From Planococcus beigongshangi (lineage in GTDB: Bacteria > Bacillota > Bacilli > Bacillales_A > Planococcaceae), in contig NZ_JADHDU010000003.1 in NCBI RefSeq assembly GCF_016820495.1, positions 372,367-436,366 of the forward strand: 64,000 nt of DNA, in the 5' to 3' direction. Shown here one piece after another: positions 61,377 through 64,000 of this stretch. The notes below the pieces were generated by a model. That model made no database searches and was not told where the DNA came from. It saw nothing but the letters and a program-made list of their open reading frames with translations. A program made the translations under genes and the position numbers. Each line of letters starts with the position of its first letter. The first letter of the stretch is position 1.

Positions 61377-61760
61377 ATGTTTGACTACACAGTGGAAACG
61401 AATAAAAGCCGGGACGAAGCGGTGCGGGACCTGGAAGAGAACCTGAAGGAAGAGAAATTCGGGGTGCTGTGGAATTTCGATTTGACGGCGAAGCTGCAGG
61501 AAAAAGGGACCGATTTCAGTACGCCGTATACGATTTTGGAAGTATGCAACCCGCAGGAAGCGAACCGGGTACTGTCGGAAGATCTGCTTGTCGGCTATTT
61601 TCTGCCCTGCAAGATTGTCGTTTACGAAGAAAAAGGGACGACGAAAATCGGCATGCCGAAACCGAGTGCGCTGATTCAAATGGTTGAAAATGATGCCATC
61701 AAAGAAATCGCTGTGGATATTGAGAAAAGATTGATTGGCTGTATCGACAAGACGGTCTGA
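61377..61760 (+). CDS. DUF302-domain protein
   Basis: A protein of about 127 residues. Seen: FDYTVETNKSRDEAVRDLEENLKEEKFGVLW and YTILEVCNPQEANRVLSEDLLVGYFLPCKIVVYEE, typical of DUF302. ATG 61377 is the best of three tandem ATGs because AGGAG lies 7 bases upstream. Often found near sulfur and metal-stress genes, as here. Function unknown. Confidence 0.85.
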   Translation: MFDYTVETNKSRDEAVRDLEENLKEEKFGVLWNFDLTAKLQEKGTDFSTPYTILEVCNPQEANRVLSEDLLVGYFLPCKIVVYEEKGTTKIGMPKPSALIQMVENDAIKEIAVDIEKRLIGCIDKTV

Positions 61761-61831
61761 ACTAAAAATTTTAGCTCTCGATATACCCCGCACGGTAATA
61801 AACGATCCATTCGCAGGGAGGAATTGTGTAT

Positions 61832-62941
61832 ATGACAGTGAAATCCGTATCACCGAAGAAAGTGGCGCAAGAGGTTTTTCAGAACGAGCCGATTTATGTA
61901 CTCGATGTCCGCAGTAAAGAGGAAGCGGAAGACTGGAAAATCGAAGGCGATCATGTTCAATTGATCAATATACCTTTCAAAGAGTTGAATGGTTCTGATT
62001 TGAAACAGCTGCCGGAGGATCGGACGCTTTATACAGTTTGCGCAAAAGGGAACACTTCGCAAAGAGCGGCCGCTTATTTACAGGATAATGGTTTTGACAA
62101 TGTGTACTCGGTCGAAGGCGGGATGGCTGCCTGGAGTGAACAGCTGGAAACGGTCAAGATCGGCGATGTGAAAGGCGGCGCAATCTACCAGTTCGTCCGT
62201 CTGGGCAAAGGCTGCCTGTCGTACCTGGTCGAATCAGACGGGGAAGCGGCCGTGGTCGACGCCAGCCGCATGACGGAGAATTACGAGCAATTTGCGCGTG
62301 AGAAAAGCCTGAACATTAAATACGTCATCGATTCGCATTTGCATGCCGACCATATTTCAGGGGGCAAAAAGCTGACGGATGCAAGCGGTGCCGCATATTA
62401 CCTCCCGCCGGATGATGCTGAAGAAGTCGTTTTCAGCTATGAACCGGTGACAGATGGCCTGAAACTTGAAGTCGGCAGCGCTGTGATTGAAGCCGTATAC
62501 TCTCCGGGGCATACGATCGGCAGCACGACATTCGTTGTTGACGATAAGTATCTGCTGACTGGTGATATTTTATTCGTTAAATCGATCGGGCGCCCCGATC
62601 TTGCCGGCAAAGCTGCCGACTGGGCCAACGATTTGTATGAAACCCTGTACAGCCGCTATAAAAAGTTAGCTGACGATTTACTGGTGCTCCCTGCCCATTA
62701 TGCGGAAATCAGTGAACTGAATGAAGAGGGCAGTGTATCCGAAAAGCTGTCTGTCCTTTATAAAGAGAATGAGGGCCTGCAGATAAAAGACGAAGCGAAG
62801 TTTATCAAACGGGTGACGGAAGGTTTGAAAGACCAGCCGAATGCCTATGAAGATATCCGGCAGACGAATATGGGCAAAATCCATCCGCCGGCAGATGAAG
62901 AGAAAGAAATGGAAACAGGTCCGAATAATTGCGCAGTATAA
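61832..62941 (+). CDS. Rhodanese-metallo-beta-lactamase fusion protein
   Basis: A 369-residue protein. Seen: N-terminal rhodanese with active Cys70 (YTVCAKGNTS) and C-terminal metallo-beta-lactamase with H169-x-H171-x-D173-H174, PGHTIGSTTF and LPAHY, as in persulfide dioxygenases. It likely oxidises or transfers sulfane sulfur. The order (rhodanese first) is the reverse of S. aureus CstB. AGGGAGG precedes the ATG. Confidence 0.87.
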   Translation: MTVKSVSPKKVAQEVFQNEPIYVLDVRSKEEAEDWKIEGDHVQLINIPFKELNGSDLKQLPEDRTLYTVCAKGNTSQRAAAYLQDNGFDNVYSVEGGMAAWSEQLETVKIGDVKGGAIYQFVRLGKGCLSYLVESDGEAAVVDASRMTENYEQFAREKSLNIKYVIDSHLHADHISGGKKLTDASGAAYYLPPDDAEEVVFSYEPVTDGLKLEVGSAVIEAVYSPGHTIGSTTFVVDDKYLLTGDILFVKSIGRPDLAGKAADWANDLYETLYSRYKKLADDLLVLPAHYAEISELNEEGSVSEKLSVLYKENEGLQIKDEAKFIKRVTEGLKDQPNAYEDIRQTNMGKIHPPADEEKEMETGPNNCAV

Positions 62942-63039
62942 TATAGAAGGCACGGATAATTCTTGACGCTGGCAAGCTGGGATTTTAAACTGACTGCAGG
63001 CGGATGGATTGTCCGTTTTTTAATGGATGAGCCAAATGC

Positions 63040-63068
63040 TTGAATTCATACCCTGAGGGGTATATAAT
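63040..63068 (+). promoter_or_regulatory. cstR promoter with CstR/CsoR-type operator
   Basis: TTGAAT-N17-TATAAT promoter; ATACCCTGAGGGGTAT (63048-63063) sits between the -35 and -10 boxes, where a repressor would block polymerase. Confidence 0.85.
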
Positions 63069-63111
63069 CGGGACATAAAGTTAAGAGATTCCATACAGGG
63101 AGGCAAAAATA

Positions 63112-63372
63112 ATGGAGTACGATAAACAAGTCCAGAATCGCCTGAAGCGAATTGAAGGACAGCTGAAAGGCGTGCTGCGCATGGTGGAGGAAAACGACGA
63201 CTGCCGCGATGTGGTAACGCAATTGTCTGCTGTCCGGAGTGCCGTTGACCGCGCAATCGGCGTAATCGTCAGTGAAAACCTGGAACAATGTGTACGCGAC
63301 AGTGTCAACAAAGGCGAAAGCACGGATCAGCTTGTAAAAGATGCAGTCAGCTTGCTTGTAAAAAGCCGCTAA
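63112..63372 (+). CDS. cstR: CstR-type persulfide-sensing repressor
   Basis: An 86-residue CsoR/RcnR-family (DUF156) repressor. Seen: RLKRIEGQLKGVLRMVEE, C31 and C60, with Asn56 at the place of the copper-binding His of CsoR. That Cys-Cys without His pattern marks the persulfide sensor CstR, which forms di/trisulfide bridges. GGGAGG precedes the ATG. Operators nearby (63048, 63423, 63490) support autoregulation and control of the next gene. Confidence 0.9.
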   Translation: MEYDKQVQNRLKRIEGQLKGVLRMVEENDDCRDVVTQLSAVRSAVDRAIGVIVSENLEQCVRDSVNKGESTDQLVKDAVSLLVKSR

Positions 63373-63377
63373 GAAAG

Positions 63378-63406
63378 TTCGTCAAACTTTCGAGTTGACG
63401 AATTTT
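63378..63406 (+). terminator. Terminator after cstR
   Basis: Stem TTCGTCAA-CT / AGTTGACGAA with one bulged A and a TTCG loop, then TTTT. Confidence 0.75.
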
Positions 63407-63422
63407 CATTTCGGATGTTAAT

Positions 63423-63438
63423 ATACCCCTGGAGGTAT
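63423..63438 (+). promoter_or_regulatory. CstR-type operator 2
   Basis: ATACCCCTGGAGGTAT, an inverted repeat like the site at 63048, upstream of the DsrE-like gene. Confidence 0.75.
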
Positions 63439-63489
63439 TTTATTCCTTAGTTACTCAAGCCGGTGAACTTTTTTTATTTAATAATTTTT

Positions 63490-63505
63490 ATACCCCAGGG
63501 GGTAA
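63490..63505 (+). promoter_or_regulatory. CstR-type operator 3
   Basis: ATACCCCAGGGGGTAA, a third copy 19 bases before the start codon of the DsrE-like gene. Confidence 0.75.
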
Positions 63506-63523
63506 ATAGAGGAGAGATTTTGA

Positions 63524-64000
63524 TTGGAACAGAAAAAATCAACGAACATCATATTATTCAGCGGAGACTACGACAAGGCGATGGCGGCCTACATTATTGC
63601 GAACGGGGCAGCAGCCTATGATCACGAAGTGACGATTTTCCATACATTCTGGGGATTGAACGCGCTCCGGAAAGACAACCCGCCGGCAGTGAAGAAGAAT
63701 ATGCTGGAGAAAATGTTTGCGAAGATGATGCCGCGCGGTGCGGATAAACTCGGACTTTCCAACATGAACATGGCGGGCATGGGGCCGAAAATGATCAAAC
63801 ACGTTATAAAAGAACATAATGCAATGACAATGCCGCAACTGATCGAAATGGCGCAGGAACAAGAGATTAACCTTGTAGCGTGCACGATGACGATGGATCT
63901 CCTTGGATTGAAGCAGGAAGAATTGCTGGATGACGTGACTTACGCTGGTGTAGCCGCATATCTTGCAGATGCAGAAGACGGCAACGTCAACTTGTTCATT
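63524..64000 (+). CDS. DsrE/DsrF-like family protein (cut by window end)
   Basis: At least 159 residues. Seen: NIILFSGDYDKAMAAYIIANGAAAYDHEVTIFHTFWGLNALRK and, near the end, INLVACTMTMDLLGL with a conserved Cys. Family members carry sulfur on that Cys. TTG 63524 is supported by GGAGAG upstream. Probably lacks only the last residue or two and the stop in this window. Under CstR control (inferred). Confidence 0.87.
   Translation, partial: MEQKKSTNIILFSGDYDKAMAAYIIANGAAAYDHEVTIFHTFWGLNALRKDNPPAVKKNMLEKMFAKMMPRGADKLGLSNMNMAGMGPKMIKHVIKEHNAMTMPQLIEMAQEQEINLVACTMTMDLLGLKQEELLDDVTYAGVAAYLADAEDGNVNLFI

Overview
The window is a piece of a Gram-positive Bacillales chromosome, most likely from the Planococcaceae (Planococcus/Planomicrobium-like). 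The signs are strong AGGAGG-type ribosome binding sites, GAAC-N4-GTTC LexA boxes of the Bacillus type, a lipoteichoic-acid synthase, a class F sortase with its wall-anchored substrate, lipoproteins with lipoboxes, and a YtvA-like LOV-STAS photoreceptor. No rRNA, tRNA or CRISPR array was seen. Composition is mosaic by eye: about 6.7-11.8 kb and 46-64 kb are GC-richer and look like core genome, while 1-6.6 kb and 12-46 kb are AT-richer and look acquired.

Layout. (1) 0.1-6.0 kb: a catabolic operon with a four-gene HcnABC/opine-oxidase-type dehydrogenase, malate synthase G and an FAH-fold hydrolase, apparently a route that releases glyoxylate. (2) 6.7-11.8 kb: a secreted nuclease-like lipoprotein, then an unusual GNAT/class V aminotransferase fusion joined to an LTA synthase. 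(3) 12-30 kb: an accessory island. It holds two look-alike two-gene modules (NUDIX hydrolase + PLD-SF2 helicase, and MazG-like hydrolase + PLD-SF2 helicase), a secreted bacteriocin-like protein, a PlcR-type quorum-sensing regulator with a previously unlisted PapR-like peptide gene and a perfect-consensus PlcR box, a broken uvrX behind an intact LexA box, a tyrosine recombinase, a MEDS sensor, a CoiA-like protein, and a serine resolvase with res-like repeats. (4) 29.9-33.9 kb: a CdaR-type regulator and glycolate oxidase GlcD-GlcF, which also makes glyoxylate for malate synthase. (5) 34-45.7 kb: a long peptidoglycan-recycling operon (anmK, murQ, a beta-lactamase-fold hydrolase, a five-gene peptide-type ABC importer, murR, nagA, nagB). 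(6) 46-49.3 kb: a DUF4357 protein, an amidase with LysM, and two SOS genes with duplicated promoters, one of them YolD-like. (7) 49.3-51 kb: FabG-like reductase plus two hotdog dehydratases. (8) 52-54.3 kb: a membrane GGDEF-EAL protein. (9) 54.5-58.4 kb: class F sortase, an MPATG-anchored substrate, and a divergent ECF sigma/anti-sigma pair. (10) 58.9-64 kb: a P-loop kinase, a nucleotidyltransferase, the LOV-STAS protein, DUF302, and a sulfur-handling cassette (rhodanese-metallo-beta-lactamase, CstR, DsrE-like) with three CstR-type operators.

The most interesting findings are the PlcR-PapR circuit and the paired nucleotide-hydrolase/PLD-helicase modules, a candidate defence or DNA-processing system. 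All functions are inferred from sequence reading and family knowledge; no database search was run.
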